DNA of 64,000 nucleotides. Source: Clostridia bacterium (GTDB taxonomy: Bacteria > Bacillota > Clostridia > TANB77 > CAG-508). The translations under genes and the position numbers were made by a program. Of the stretch, positions 25,560 to 32,311 are shown one piece after another (the stretch's first letter is position 1; every line of letters starts with the position of its first letter). Below the pieces are notes generated by a model that was not told where the DNA came from, made no database searches, and saw nothing but the letters and a program-made list of their open reading frames with translations. Location: the NCBI GenBank assembly GCA_017528085.1, contig JAFXPH010000002.1, positions 531,898 through 595,897 on the forward strand, written 5' to 3'.

Positions 25560-27188
25560 CTAAATTCTCTTTAATAATCTTTCTTTTCCAATTATTTTCA
25601 TAATCTCATATAGATCAGGTGTATTTGCTCTTCCTGTTAATGTAACTCTTATTACTGTACTTACATCTCCTACATGTCCTTTATATGCATCTGGATTTGC
25701 TTTATATTCCTTTACTTCTCTTGCATAGCCAAATTCTTTAGATAAGTCTTTTATTTTATTAAACCAAGTTTCTTTATCATCAGAATCATCATAATATTTA
25801 TCAAAATATGTTTTAACGATTTTTTCGATTTCTTCTTTATCAGTTATCTTTTGATATTCTTTTTCTGCATTCTTATCAAATTTATCATCGTACATATATG
25901 AAATAATATATTTAACATCAGACCATTTTGCGATGTCTTTTCTTGGTTTTTGATTTCCTCTTTCAATTCCTAAAACTTTTAAAGAATACTCTTTATCATC
26001 TAGCATTTCTTTTAGCTCTGGATCATATCTTTCTGCCCATTTATAAGCTTCATTATAAACTTCTTCAGCAGTAAATTTTGAAATAACATTTTTAGAAACA
26101 TCTTGCATTTTAACTAAGTCAAATAATGCACCAGATACTCCCATTTTGTTAAGTTCAAAAGTGAAATCTTTCATCATATCTTTATCTGGATTTTGTTTTC
26201 TCCAAATCTCGAAATTTGAGTTTGCAATATTCATTAAGTACTCTTTAACAGCTTCTTTAGGAATACCCTCTTCTGTGTAATAACTTACAGCAGCTTCAGG
26301 ATCTTTTCTTTTACTTAATTTACGTTTTGAATTATCTCCATCAAGTTTCATAAGTGGAGCTGTATGTCCATATCTTGGTACTTTAAATCCAAGTACTTGG
26401 AATAATTGTAAATGAAGTGGAACTGAAGCAACCCATTCATCAGAACGAGTAACAATTGTTGTTCCCATTAAATGATCATCTACAGCATGTGCAAAGTGAT
26501 ATGTTGGAAGTCCATCTGATTTGATAATAACTATATCTTGATCATTCTCAGGAAATTCTATACTTCCTTTAATGATGTCTTTATGTCTTATCTTTTTATC
26601 TGGATTTCCTGGTGATTTAAATCTAACGATATATGGATCACCATTTTTAATCTTCTCTATTGCCATATCAACAGGCATATTTCTACATTTTGCCCATTTT
26701 CCATAGTAACCTGTTCTTTCTTGAGCTTTTGTTTGATCTTCTCTTATTTTATCTAATTCTTCTGGAGAACAAAAACATGGATATGCATTTCCTTCTTCTA
26801 ATAACTTTTTAGCATATGATTTATATATTTCTTGTCTTTCACTTTGTACGTATGGGCCATAGTTTCCTTTTCCTACAGTTTCATCTGGAATAATATCATA
26901 TTCTTCAAATGCATTTAGAATTTCTTCTGCGCCGTTTTCAATTTTTCTTTTTTGATCTGTATCTTCAATTCTTACAAAGAATACACCACCAGTTTGTTCA
27001 GCTACTTTTTTAGCAACTAATCCTTGGAACAAACCTCCAACATGAATAAATCCTGTTGGACTTGGAGCTACTCTTAATACTTCTGCTCCCTCTGGTAAGT
27101 TTCTTGCAGGATACATTTCTTCATAATAAGTATAATCCTTAATATCAGGATATATTAAATCGGCTAATTCTTTTCTCTTCTCATCCAT
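25560..27188 (-). CDS. gltX: Glutamyl-tRNA synthetase
   Basis: 542 aa class I synthetase that loads glutamate onto tRNA-Glu. The HIGH-type motif is APSPTGFIHVGG (about 41-52) and the KMSKS-type motif is KRKLSKRKDP (about 288-297). FVRIEDTDQKR is typical for GluRS. It may be non-discriminating if the organism uses GatCAB, which cannot be judged here. The N-terminus has about 35 extra residues (ELADLIYPDIKDYTYYEEMYPARNLP) relative to short GluRS forms; this extension occurs in some Clostridia. AAGGAG lies upstream. No T-box is seen. Confidence 0.95.
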   Translation of the reverse strand: MDEKRKELADLIYPDIKDYTYYEEMYPARNLPEGAEVLRVAPSPTGFIHVGGLFQGLVAKKVAEQTGGVFFVRIEDTDQKRKIENGAEEILNAFEEYDIIPDETVGKGNYGPYVQSERQEIYKSYAKKLLEEGNAYPCFCSPEELDKIREDQTKAQERTGYYGKWAKCRNMPVDMAIEKIKNGDPYIVRFKSPGNPDKKIRHKDIIKGSIEFPENDQDIVIIKSDGLPTYHFAHAVDDHLMGTTIVTRSDEWVASVPLHLQLFQVLGFKVPRYGHTAPLMKLDGDNSKRKLSKRKDPEAAVSYYTEEGIPKEAVKEYLMNIANSNFEIWRKQNPDKDMMKDFTFELNKMGVSGALFDLVKMQDVSKNVISKFTAEEVYNEAYKWAERYDPELKEMLDDKEYSLKVLGIERGNQKPRKDIAKWSDVKYIISYMYDDKFDKNAEKEYQKITDKEEIEKIVKTYFDKYYDDSDDKETWFNKIKDLSKEFGYAREVKEYKANPDAYKGHVGDVSTVIRVTLTGRANTPDLYEIMKIIGKERLLKRI

Positions 27189-27280
27189 AACCTAAATCTC
27201 CTTGTTATTATAATCAGTTTATATATATTATCACAATTTTAATTAAAATAAAAGGTTTTTTAGCTTATAAAAACCAAAAT

Positions 27281-27309
27281 TTGAATTTTATGTAAATTTG
27301 TGGTATAAT
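27281..27309 (+). promoter_or_regulatory. Promoter of cassette 3
   Basis: TTGAAT (27281-27286), 17 bp, TATAAT (27304-27309) preceded by TGG. A leader hairpin GTCCC-TTTAT-GGGAC follows at 27331-27345. The whole promoter and leader is closely matched by cassette 4. Confidence 0.82.
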
Positions 27310-27374
27310 TATAGTGTTGATACATGTTGTGTCCCTTTATGGGACCTTTTTCCAATACTAAGGAGGAAGTTTTT

Positions 27375-27644
27375 ATGAGCGTAGCAGCACAGTTTAAGCC
27401 TTTTGATTCTAAGGGACTTACCGTCAAGAAGTTGGATGACTTTTCCATCAAGCTCTACTACCGGGGTGTGAAAGTTGATGCTCTCAAGAGCGCACTCAGC
27501 ACCTTGGCCATGCACACCAACTCTGTTGGTTATGAGCTCGTGTGGAAGGAACCCTGCTATTTCGTATATGTGATGCGCTTCTATTGTGCGCAGAACACGT
27601 ACAATGCGATGGGGATGGTTTCCGAGGTTCGTAAGGGTCTGTAA
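27375..27644 (+). CDS. Cassette 3: GC-richer orphan gene, unknown 89-aa protein (paralogue of cassette 4)
   Basis: Not recognised. I start at the ATG at 27375 (MSVAAQF), which follows AAGGAGGAAGTTTTT. The product shares PFDSKGLT, DDFSI, YRG, ALSxLAM and NTYNAM with its tandem neighbour, about half of all residues by eye. The pattern looks like one small alpha/beta fold: strand, strand, helix (LKSALSTLAM), strand, strand, helix (YNAMGMVSEVRK). Codons are GC-rich (CTC, ATC, GTG). It is on the plus strand between two minus-strand core genes, with its own promoter and terminator. Confidence 0.8.
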   Translation: MSVAAQFKPFDSKGLTVKKLDDFSIKLYYRGVKVDALKSALSTLAMHTNSVGYELVWKEPCYFVYVMRFYCAQNTYNAMGMVSEVRKGL

Positions 27645-27678
27645 TCTGTAACCTGTAAACTCAAAGCCAATACGGCTG

Positions 27679-27721
27679 TCAACAAAAAAGGCGGTGTCGC
27701 GAAAGCGGCACTGCCTTTTCT
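27679..27721 (+). terminator. Terminator of cassette 3 (copy 1 of an identical 43-nt element)
   Basis: Eleven-pair stem GGCGGTGTCGC / GCGGCACTGCC with a GAAA tetraloop (27690-27715), flanked by A6 upstream and TTTTCT downstream. All 43 nt are identical to 28114-28156. Confidence 0.93.
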
Positions 27722-27732
27722 ATTGTATTTGT

Positions 27733-27761
27733 TTGAGTTTTATGTAAATTTATGTTATAAT
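27733..27761 (+). promoter_or_regulatory. Promoter of cassette 4
   Basis: TTGAGT (27733-27738), 17 bp, TATAAT (27756-27761). Spacer and leader are nearly the same as in cassette 3, including TTTTATGTAAATTT and a CCC-ATTAT-GGG leader hairpin followed by CTTTTT. Confidence 0.82.
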
Positions 27762-27826
27762 TAAAGTGTTGATACACGTTGTTTCCCATTATGGGATCTT
27801 TTTCCACTACTTAAGGAGGAAGTTTT

Positions 27827-28096
27827 ATGAGCAGACAGACACAGGTAATACCATTCGATTCCAAGGGCTTGACAGCAAACAAGGTCGATGATTTCTCAAT
27901 CCGGATTTTTTACCGTGGGAGTAATCGTTCCGGTCTTAAAAATGCGCTTAGCGCATTAGCCATGTGGGCCTTTGGCGAATACGAACTCGAGAAAGATCAA
28001 CCCGATGAACTCATCTACAGGATGACGTTCAACTGCGCAGGTGATACCTACAACGCAATGAACAGGTTGGCTGATGCGAGGAAGTTACTCTGCTAG
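27827..28096 (+). CDS. Cassette 4: GC-richer orphan gene, unknown 89-aa protein (paralogue of cassette 3)
   Basis: Not recognised. Start ATG at 27827 with AAGGAGGAAGTTTT. Residues PFDSKGLT, DDFSIR, FYRG, LKNALSALAM, YEL and DTYNAMNRLADARK match the tandem cassette 3 protein, yet the codons differ widely, so the duplication is not recent. It ends in Cys. Soluble, no signal peptide. It is a complete plus-strand unit with its own promoter (27733-27761) and terminator. The terminator also ends the convergent rnjA transcript. Function unknown; the small size and duplication would suit an antitoxin-like, inhibitor-like or phage-cargo protein, but nothing proves this. Confidence 0.8.
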   Translation: MSRQTQVIPFDSKGLTANKVDDFSIRIFYRGSNRSGLKNALSALAMWAFGEYELEKDQPDELIYRMTFNCAGDTYNAMNRLADARKLLC

Positions 28097-28113
28097 AACC
28101 ATGAGGTTCAAAA

Positions 28114-28156
28114 TCAACAAAAAAGGCGGTGTCGCGAAAGCGGCACTGCCTTTTCT
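28114..28156. terminator. Terminator of cassette 4 (identical copy), also usable by rnjA
   Basis: Same 43-nt element as at 27679-27721; stem at 28125-28150. A tracts on one side and T tracts on the other make it work on both strands, so it also sits where the minus-strand rnjA transcript ends. Confidence 0.9.
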
Positions 28157-28163
28157 TTTTTTA

Positions 28164-30149
28164 TTAAACTTCCATTATAATTGGTAATACCATTGGATTT
28201 CTCTTTGTTTTTTGATAAATAAAATCTTTTAAATTATCCTTAATTGTAGATTTTATTGTTGCCCAATCTGTTATGTTTTTTTCAACACATTTATCTAACT
28301 CTAATACTATGTGGGCCTTAACTTCTTCCATTAAGTTTTCTGACTCTCTTACATATACGAATCCTCTAGATATAATATCTGGTCCAGCTACAATAGATCC
28401 GTTTGAGTCCATTGTAAGAACTACAATTATAAGACCATCTTGTGATAAGTGTTGTCTATCTCTTAATACGATATTTCCAACATCTCCTACACCAAGACCA
28501 TCAACCATTATCTTACCAAATGGTACTTTTCCATTAAACTTCCATTCGTTTTCATTAAGCTCTAATACTTTACCATTTTTCATAAGGATGATATCTTCTT
28601 GCTTATAACCAAGTGATTTTGCTGTTTCACTATGAGCTATAAGTTGTCTGTATTCACCATGAACTGGTATAAAGTATTTTGGTCTTACTAAAGAAATCAT
28701 TAATTTTTGTTCTTCTTGGCAAGCGTGTCCAGATACGTGAACATCTGCAAGTGAAGAATAAACCACTTCTGCTCCTATCTTCATAAGATCATCTATAACC
28801 TTAGCAACATATTTCTCGTTACCTGGAATAGGTGTTGCTGAGATAATTACTAAATCATGAGCTGTTATATTAACCTTTTTATGCTCGCCATTAGCCATTC
28901 TTGTAAGAGCTGACATTGGTTCACCTTGGCTACCTGTTGTTATAATAACTAATTGCTCATCTGTATAGTTCTTAATCATATCTATATCGATAAATACATT
29001 CTTTGGCACATTAATATATCCAAGTTCAATAGCTGTCTCTATCATATTTATCATACTTCTACCACATACAGCAATTTTTCTATTATATTTAACAGCTGAA
29101 TTAACTATTTGTTGAACTCTGTGAACGTTAGATGCGAATGTTGCTACAACAATTCTTTTCTTACAGTTCAAGAATAACTTATCAAAAACCTCTCCTACTG
29201 TCACTTCTGACATTGTATATCCTTTTCTTTCAGAGTTTGTACTATCTGAAAGTAATGCTAATACCCCTTTATTTCCAAGTTCTGCAAGTCTTCCAAAGTC
29301 CATTCTTTCACCATTAATTGGTGTATAATCAATTTTAAAGTCACCTGTATGAACAACAACACCAACTGGTGTATGAATTGCAAGTGCTACAGAGTCTGGA
29401 ATGCTGTGACAACTTCTAATGAATTCAATATTAAATACACCAAGTTTAATAGTATCTCCTTGTTCTACTGTAGTTAAGTTTGCTATTCTAGTTAAATTGT
29501 GTTCATCTAGTTTATTCTTTATTAATCCTATTGTTAATTTAGTTGCATAAATAGGTACGTTTAGTTGTTTTAAAAAATATGGTATAGAACCAATGTGATC
29601 CTCATGACCATGAGTTACAACTAAACCTCTAATTTTTTCTTTATTCTTTTCTAAATATGAGAAGTCTGGTATTACTAAGTCGATACCTAGCATATCATCT
29701 TCTGGGAATGCAACACCACAGTCTACTATGATAATATCATCACCATATTCAAATACTGTTATGTTCTTTCCTATTTCTTCAATACCACCTAGTGGTATAA
29801 TTTTTAAGTTTTCCTTCTTAAATCTAAAATCTTCTTTATTTGTTTCAACTTTTATAATGTCTTTTTTCTCAGATTTAGATAAACCTTTATTTCCTACGTT
29901 TGCAATTTCTCTTTTCTTTTGAACTTCTAAATATTTTTTATGATCTCTCTTTTCAATAGCTTTTTTTGATTTATCTACTACTGATACTTCTTTTCTTGGA
30001 GCGTGCATTATAGCAGTTCCTTCGTTCTCATTCTTAACAATATTTCTTTTTGAAACTACTCTTTTTTGAGGCTTTCTACCTGTTGGTTTCTTTGCAGGAG
30101 CAGCCTTCTTTGGTAACTTTTTACCAAATTTTTTCTCGTTTTTTTCCAT
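28164..30149 (-). CDS. rnjA: Ribonuclease J
   Basis: 661 aa. RNase J has 5'-to-3' exonuclease and endonuclease activity and is a main mRNA decay and rRNA maturation enzyme in Gram-positives. After a basic, Lys/Pro/Arg-rich extension of about 105 residues not found in B. subtilis RNase J, the beta-lactamase/beta-CASP core starts at LKIIPLGGIEEIGKN. Metal ligands are in THGHEDHIGS (about 179-188), with SCHSIPDSVAL, HTGDFKID, DSTNSE and the C-terminal HVSGHACQEE and PVHGEYRQ following. The basic extension may bind RNA or partners. Upstream lies an unusual structured leader or ncRNA (30205-30528). Confidence 0.95.
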   Translation of the reverse strand: MEKNEKKFGKKLPKKAAPAKKPTGRKPQKRVVSKRNIVKNENEGTAIMHAPRKEVSVVDKSKKAIEKRDHKKYLEVQKKREIANVGNKGLSKSEKKDIIKVETNKEDFRFKKENLKIIPLGGIEEIGKNITVFEYGDDIIIVDCGVAFPEDDMLGIDLVIPDFSYLEKNKEKIRGLVVTHGHEDHIGSIPYFLKQLNVPIYATKLTIGLIKNKLDEHNLTRIANLTTVEQGDTIKLGVFNIEFIRSCHSIPDSVALAIHTPVGVVVHTGDFKIDYTPINGERMDFGRLAELGNKGVLALLSDSTNSERKGYTMSEVTVGEVFDKLFLNCKKRIVVATFASNVHRVQQIVNSAVKYNRKIAVCGRSMINMIETAIELGYINVPKNVFIDIDMIKNYTDEQLVIITTGSQGEPMSALTRMANGEHKKVNITAHDLVIISATPIPGNEKYVAKVIDDLMKIGAEVVYSSLADVHVSGHACQEEQKLMISLVRPKYFIPVHGEYRQLIAHSETAKSLGYKQEDIILMKNGKVLELNENEWKFNGKVPFGKIMVDGLGVGDVGNIVLRDRQHLSQDGLIIVVLTMDSNGSIVAGPDIISRGFVYVRESENLMEEVKAHIVLELDKCVEKNITDWATIKSTIKDNLKDFIYQKTKRNPMVLPIIMEV

Positions 30150-30204
30150 TATTATCCCTTCTTTTCTCCTTAAGTTAATTTAAATATAATCATTCGTAAA
30201 GCAA

Positions 30205-30528
30205 AAATAATAAAAACCAAAATGCTAAAACATTTTGGTTACCAATTTTAATACATGAAATTATAAAATTACATAAAACAAAAATAATCCCTAAAATCAG
30301 CATCTTTTAAGGTTCATTCTTATTAACTATCATTTTCTACCGCCCACTTTGAATAATTAGACTAGCATCTATAGATATTTTTCTCATCTCTCATTATATA
30401 TCTATATAATCTAACTATTCTAAAAACGATAATAATCTTTTAAATAATTCACTAATTATTTATTTTCCGCTTACAAATTTTATTTTATATATAAATCTCA
30501 TTATTGTATCAATTTCTTGATAACCACT
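30205..30528 (-). ncRNA. Candidate structured ncRNA or attenuated rnjA leader (about 320 nt)
   Basis: No ORF, but a consensus promoter begins it and a terminator ends it (stem AACCAAAATG / CATTTTGGTT at 30215-30240, then a T-rich tract). Strong internal pairing is visible on the minus strand: GGTTATCA near the 5' end with TGGTAACC just before the terminator; hairpin AAATAATT-AGTG-AATTATTT; and a long hairpin with GAATAGTTAGA / TCTAATTATTC and TATAGATAT / ATATCTATA. The unpaired stretch AAAGTGGGCGGTAGAAAATGATAG (shown here as two motifs, AAAGTGGGCGGTAG and AAAATGATAG) is the least AT-rich part. It does not match T-box, RNase P, SRP or tmRNA signatures that I know. Confidence 0.6.
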
Positions 30529-30534
30529 AGTACA

Positions 30535-30563
30535 ATTATACTATATATGCCATTTTATGTCAA
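30535..30563 (-). promoter_or_regulatory. Consensus promoter of the ncRNA/rnjA leader
   Basis: Minus strand: TTGACA (30558-30563), 17 bp, TATAAT (30535-30540), a perfect sigma-A promoter. It lies directly behind the cassette 5 terminator. Confidence 0.85.
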
Positions 30564-30570
30564 ATTTAAA

Positions 30571-30617
30571 GCAAAAAAAGAACAGCCCTGCAGGCTGTAT
30601 TACTGGTCTGCAGGGCT
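30571..30617 (-). terminator. GC-rich terminator of cassette 5
   Basis: Ten-pair stem AGCCCTGCAG / CTGCAGGGCT with a 14-nt loop (30584-30617), followed on the minus strand by TGTTCTTTTTTTGC. Confidence 0.85.
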
Positions 30618-30628
30618 AAATACCACAA

Positions 30629-30850
30629 TTACACGAGTCGATAGAGCTGTCGCTTGAGATCAACCCTCTGGAGCCTATCCTTCAGTCCCAAATGGAACCT
30701 TTCGAAATTGACTCCCGAGTCGTATCTGACTTCGACCATATCGGGCTTGGCATCCGGAATCCTGAGTTCAATACCTCTTACGGTATAATCCATCTGAAAC
30801 CGTTTTGCCTTCACCGGGCTCTCGAATACAATTGTCATTGCTAGTGACAT
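30629..30850 (-). CDS. Cassette 5: GC-richer orphan gene, unknown 73-aa protein
   Basis: Not recognised. The ATG at 30850 follows AAGGAGG. The small basic protein alternates predicted strands (MTIVFES, FQMDYTVRGIELRIP, MVEVRYDS) with a C-terminal Arg/Leu-rich helix (LKDRLQRVDLKRQLYRLV), which might bind nucleic acid or a partner. Codon use (CTC, CGA, ATC, GAC) is unlike the AT-rich mazG-like and rnjA genes around it. It has its own promoter and terminator. A 5-bp stem (TGTAC-AAAC-GTACA on the minus strand, 30876-30889) lies at the start of the leader. Confidence 0.72.
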   Translation of the reverse strand: MSLAMTIVFESPVKAKRFQMDYTVRGIELRIPDAKPDMVEVRYDSGVNFERFHLGLKDRLQRVDLKRQLYRLV

Positions 30851-30894
30851 AAACTGTCCTCCTTGGTATTTTTTCTGTACGTTTGTACATCTTA

Positions 30895-30923
30895 ATTATA
30901 CCATTTTTAGGGCATTTTTTCAA
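30895..30923 (-). promoter_or_regulatory. Promoter of cassette 5
   Basis: Minus strand: TTGAAA (30918-30923), 17 bp, TATAAT (30895-30900) preceded by TGG. Confidence 0.8.
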
Positions 30924-30926
30924 ATT

Positions 30927-31286
30927 CTAGTACTCGTTGTACTTTTTATTCTTACCTTTAACAAGTTCTGCTGGATACTTTTTAACATTTTCTACCATCT
31001 TTGTATCTAAAGCAGTACTTATATCAATGTCATTTTTTTGAGCAAATCTAAGCACTCCAAAGAATAAATCAGCTACTTCATCTTCTACTTGTCTTCTTTT
31101 AGGGCCATTCATTATTTCTTCTACTTGCTTCTCATCTTTATATCTAAATATTTCTAGTAGTTCTGCCGCTTCAGTTGATAGCATTATTGCCAAATCTTTT
31201 GGATTATGGAATTGGTCCCAATCTCTGTCTTCGCAGAATTTTTGAACAATTTTCTTTTCATCTTCTATTGTTGCTTTATTGTCCAT
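30927..31286 (-). CDS. MazG-like nucleotide pyrophosphohydrolase
   Basis: 119 aa. This fits the RS21-C6/MazG-like single-domain group that hydrolyses non-canonical or excess dNTPs to NMP and PPi. The four-helix metal site is visible: LSTEAAELLEIFRYKD (EExxE-like, about 36-51) and then EDEVADLFFGVLRFA (ExxxD, about 68-82). The short HNPKDLAIMLSTEAAEL opening is typical. AAGGAG precedes the ATG at 31286. It lies 11 bp after the ROK kinase gene, so the two probably share a transcript. The natural substrate is not determinable. Confidence 0.88.
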   Translation of the reverse strand: MDNKATIEDEKKIVQKFCEDRDWDQFHNPKDLAIMLSTEAAELLEIFRYKDEKQVEEIMNGPKRRQVEDEVADLFFGVLRFAQKNDIDISTALDTKMVENVKKYPAELVKGKNKKYNEY

Positions 31287-31297
31287 TTTTTAACTCC

Positions 31298-32206
31298 TTA
31301 ATCTATTGTTGCTCCAATTATACCAGCATTGTTTTTAAATGTAGCCATAACTAATTTTGGAGGCTCTCCCTCATTGAATCTACCATTTAAAGCATAGTAT
31401 TTTGATTTAAAGTAATTTTCAAAAATCTCTGTTCCTTCGTAATATGAAAAGCTTCCACCAAAGCATATAATTTCTGGCTCAAATATATCAATTAGATTGT
31501 TTATACCTAAAACAATGCTATCTAAAAATTCATTCACTATTTTATTAATTTCAGGATTATTCATATCAAGAAGATTTTCTCTCATGTATCTTCCAGAAAT
31601 ATCACCTTCAAGATTTAAAGCACTAGTTACTTTATTTTTAAGTGATTTAATTGATGCATATCTTTCAAAGCAACCTTTTTTACCACATGTACACTCTATG
31701 CCATCTTTTTCTATAACCATGTGTCCAAACTCAAATCCAGAGTATCTTTTTGGTTCTAATAGTTTTCCACCTAAGAAAGCTGCTCCACCTACTCCTGTTC
31801 CAATATTTAGAAATAGTGCATCGTCGTAGTCTTTAAGTGATCCATAAGCTTTTTCTGCAAGAGCCGCACATTTGCCATCATTTCTTAAGTGCATTGGTTT
31901 ATCAAAATGTTCTTTTAATCTATCAAGTAGATTAAAATCTTTTAGTCCTAAATTCCCTGCTTTAACAATACTACCACCTGATATAGTTCCTGGAGAACCA
32001 ATACCAATTGATTCTATTTTATCCATAGTAATATTATTTTCTTCTAATATTTCATTAATTTCTCTTACTATTTTTTCAACGATAGCATCTTCTATATGCT
32101 CCCTATCTTCTGCCGAATATAGTTCAGATTTATCTACAATTAGATTATCATTTTCTACAAGTCCTACAGCAACATGTTGTCCACCTATATCTACACCAAT
32201 TTTCAC
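31298..32206 (-). CDS. ROK family sugar kinase (glucokinase-like)
   Basis: 302 aa, typical ROK length. The ATP site is MKIGVDIGGQHVAVGLV (1-17). The sugar site includes GIGSPGTI, LRNDGKCAALAE and the ROK zinc motif CTCGKKGCFERYAS (about 178-191), with EFGHMVIEKDG supplying the His. Glucokinase or N-acetyl sugar kinase activity is likely; the sugar is not certain. The start codon is GTG at 32206, nine bases after AAGGAG. Confidence 0.9.
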   Translation of the reverse strand: MKIGVDIGGQHVAVGLVENDNLIVDKSELYSAEDREHIEDAIVEKIVREINEILEENNITMDKIESIGIGSPGTISGGSIVKAGNLGLKDFNLLDRLKEHFDKPMHLRNDGKCAALAEKAYGSLKDYDDALFLNIGTGVGGAAFLGGKLLEPKRYSGFEFGHMVIEKDGIECTCGKKGCFERYASIKSLKNKVTSALNLEGDISGRYMRENLLDMNNPEINKIVNEFLDSIVLGINNLIDIFEPEIICFGGSFSYYEGTEIFENYFKSKYYALNGRFNEGEPPKLVMATFKNNAGIIGATID

Positions 32207-32259
32207 TTTTTCTTTCTCCTTATAACTTTTTCTTCATTATATATCATGTAATTATATTT

Positions 32260-32298
32260 TATCAATATAAAAAAGAGTAACTATAGAAGTTACTCTTT
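32260..32298 (-). terminator. Terminator of the pilus operon
   Basis: Stem AAAGAGTAACT / AGTTACTCTTT with a 5-nt loop (32272-32298), followed on the minus strand by TTTTTATATTG. Confidence 0.82.
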
Positions 32299-32311
32299 AT
32301 ACTTATTTCTA

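Noticed and set aside
27287-27300. ATTTTATGTAAAT in the cassette 3 promoter is the exact reverse complement of ATTTACATAAAAT in the cassette 1 promoter
   Set aside because: Attractive as a shared operator, but such AT-only words are common in this composition and cassettes 2 and 5 do not have it.
30205-30528. Calling the rnjA-upstream RNA a 6S RNA, SRP RNA or T-box
   Set aside because: End-to-end pairing hints at 6S, but length is unusual and no family signature (SRP helix 8 loop, T-box sequence) is present.
14455-30923. Assembly chimera as an explanation for the GC-rich cassettes
   Set aside because: Five separate units at different sites, each with a tidy promoter and terminator and intact core genes on both sides, would need five independent joins.
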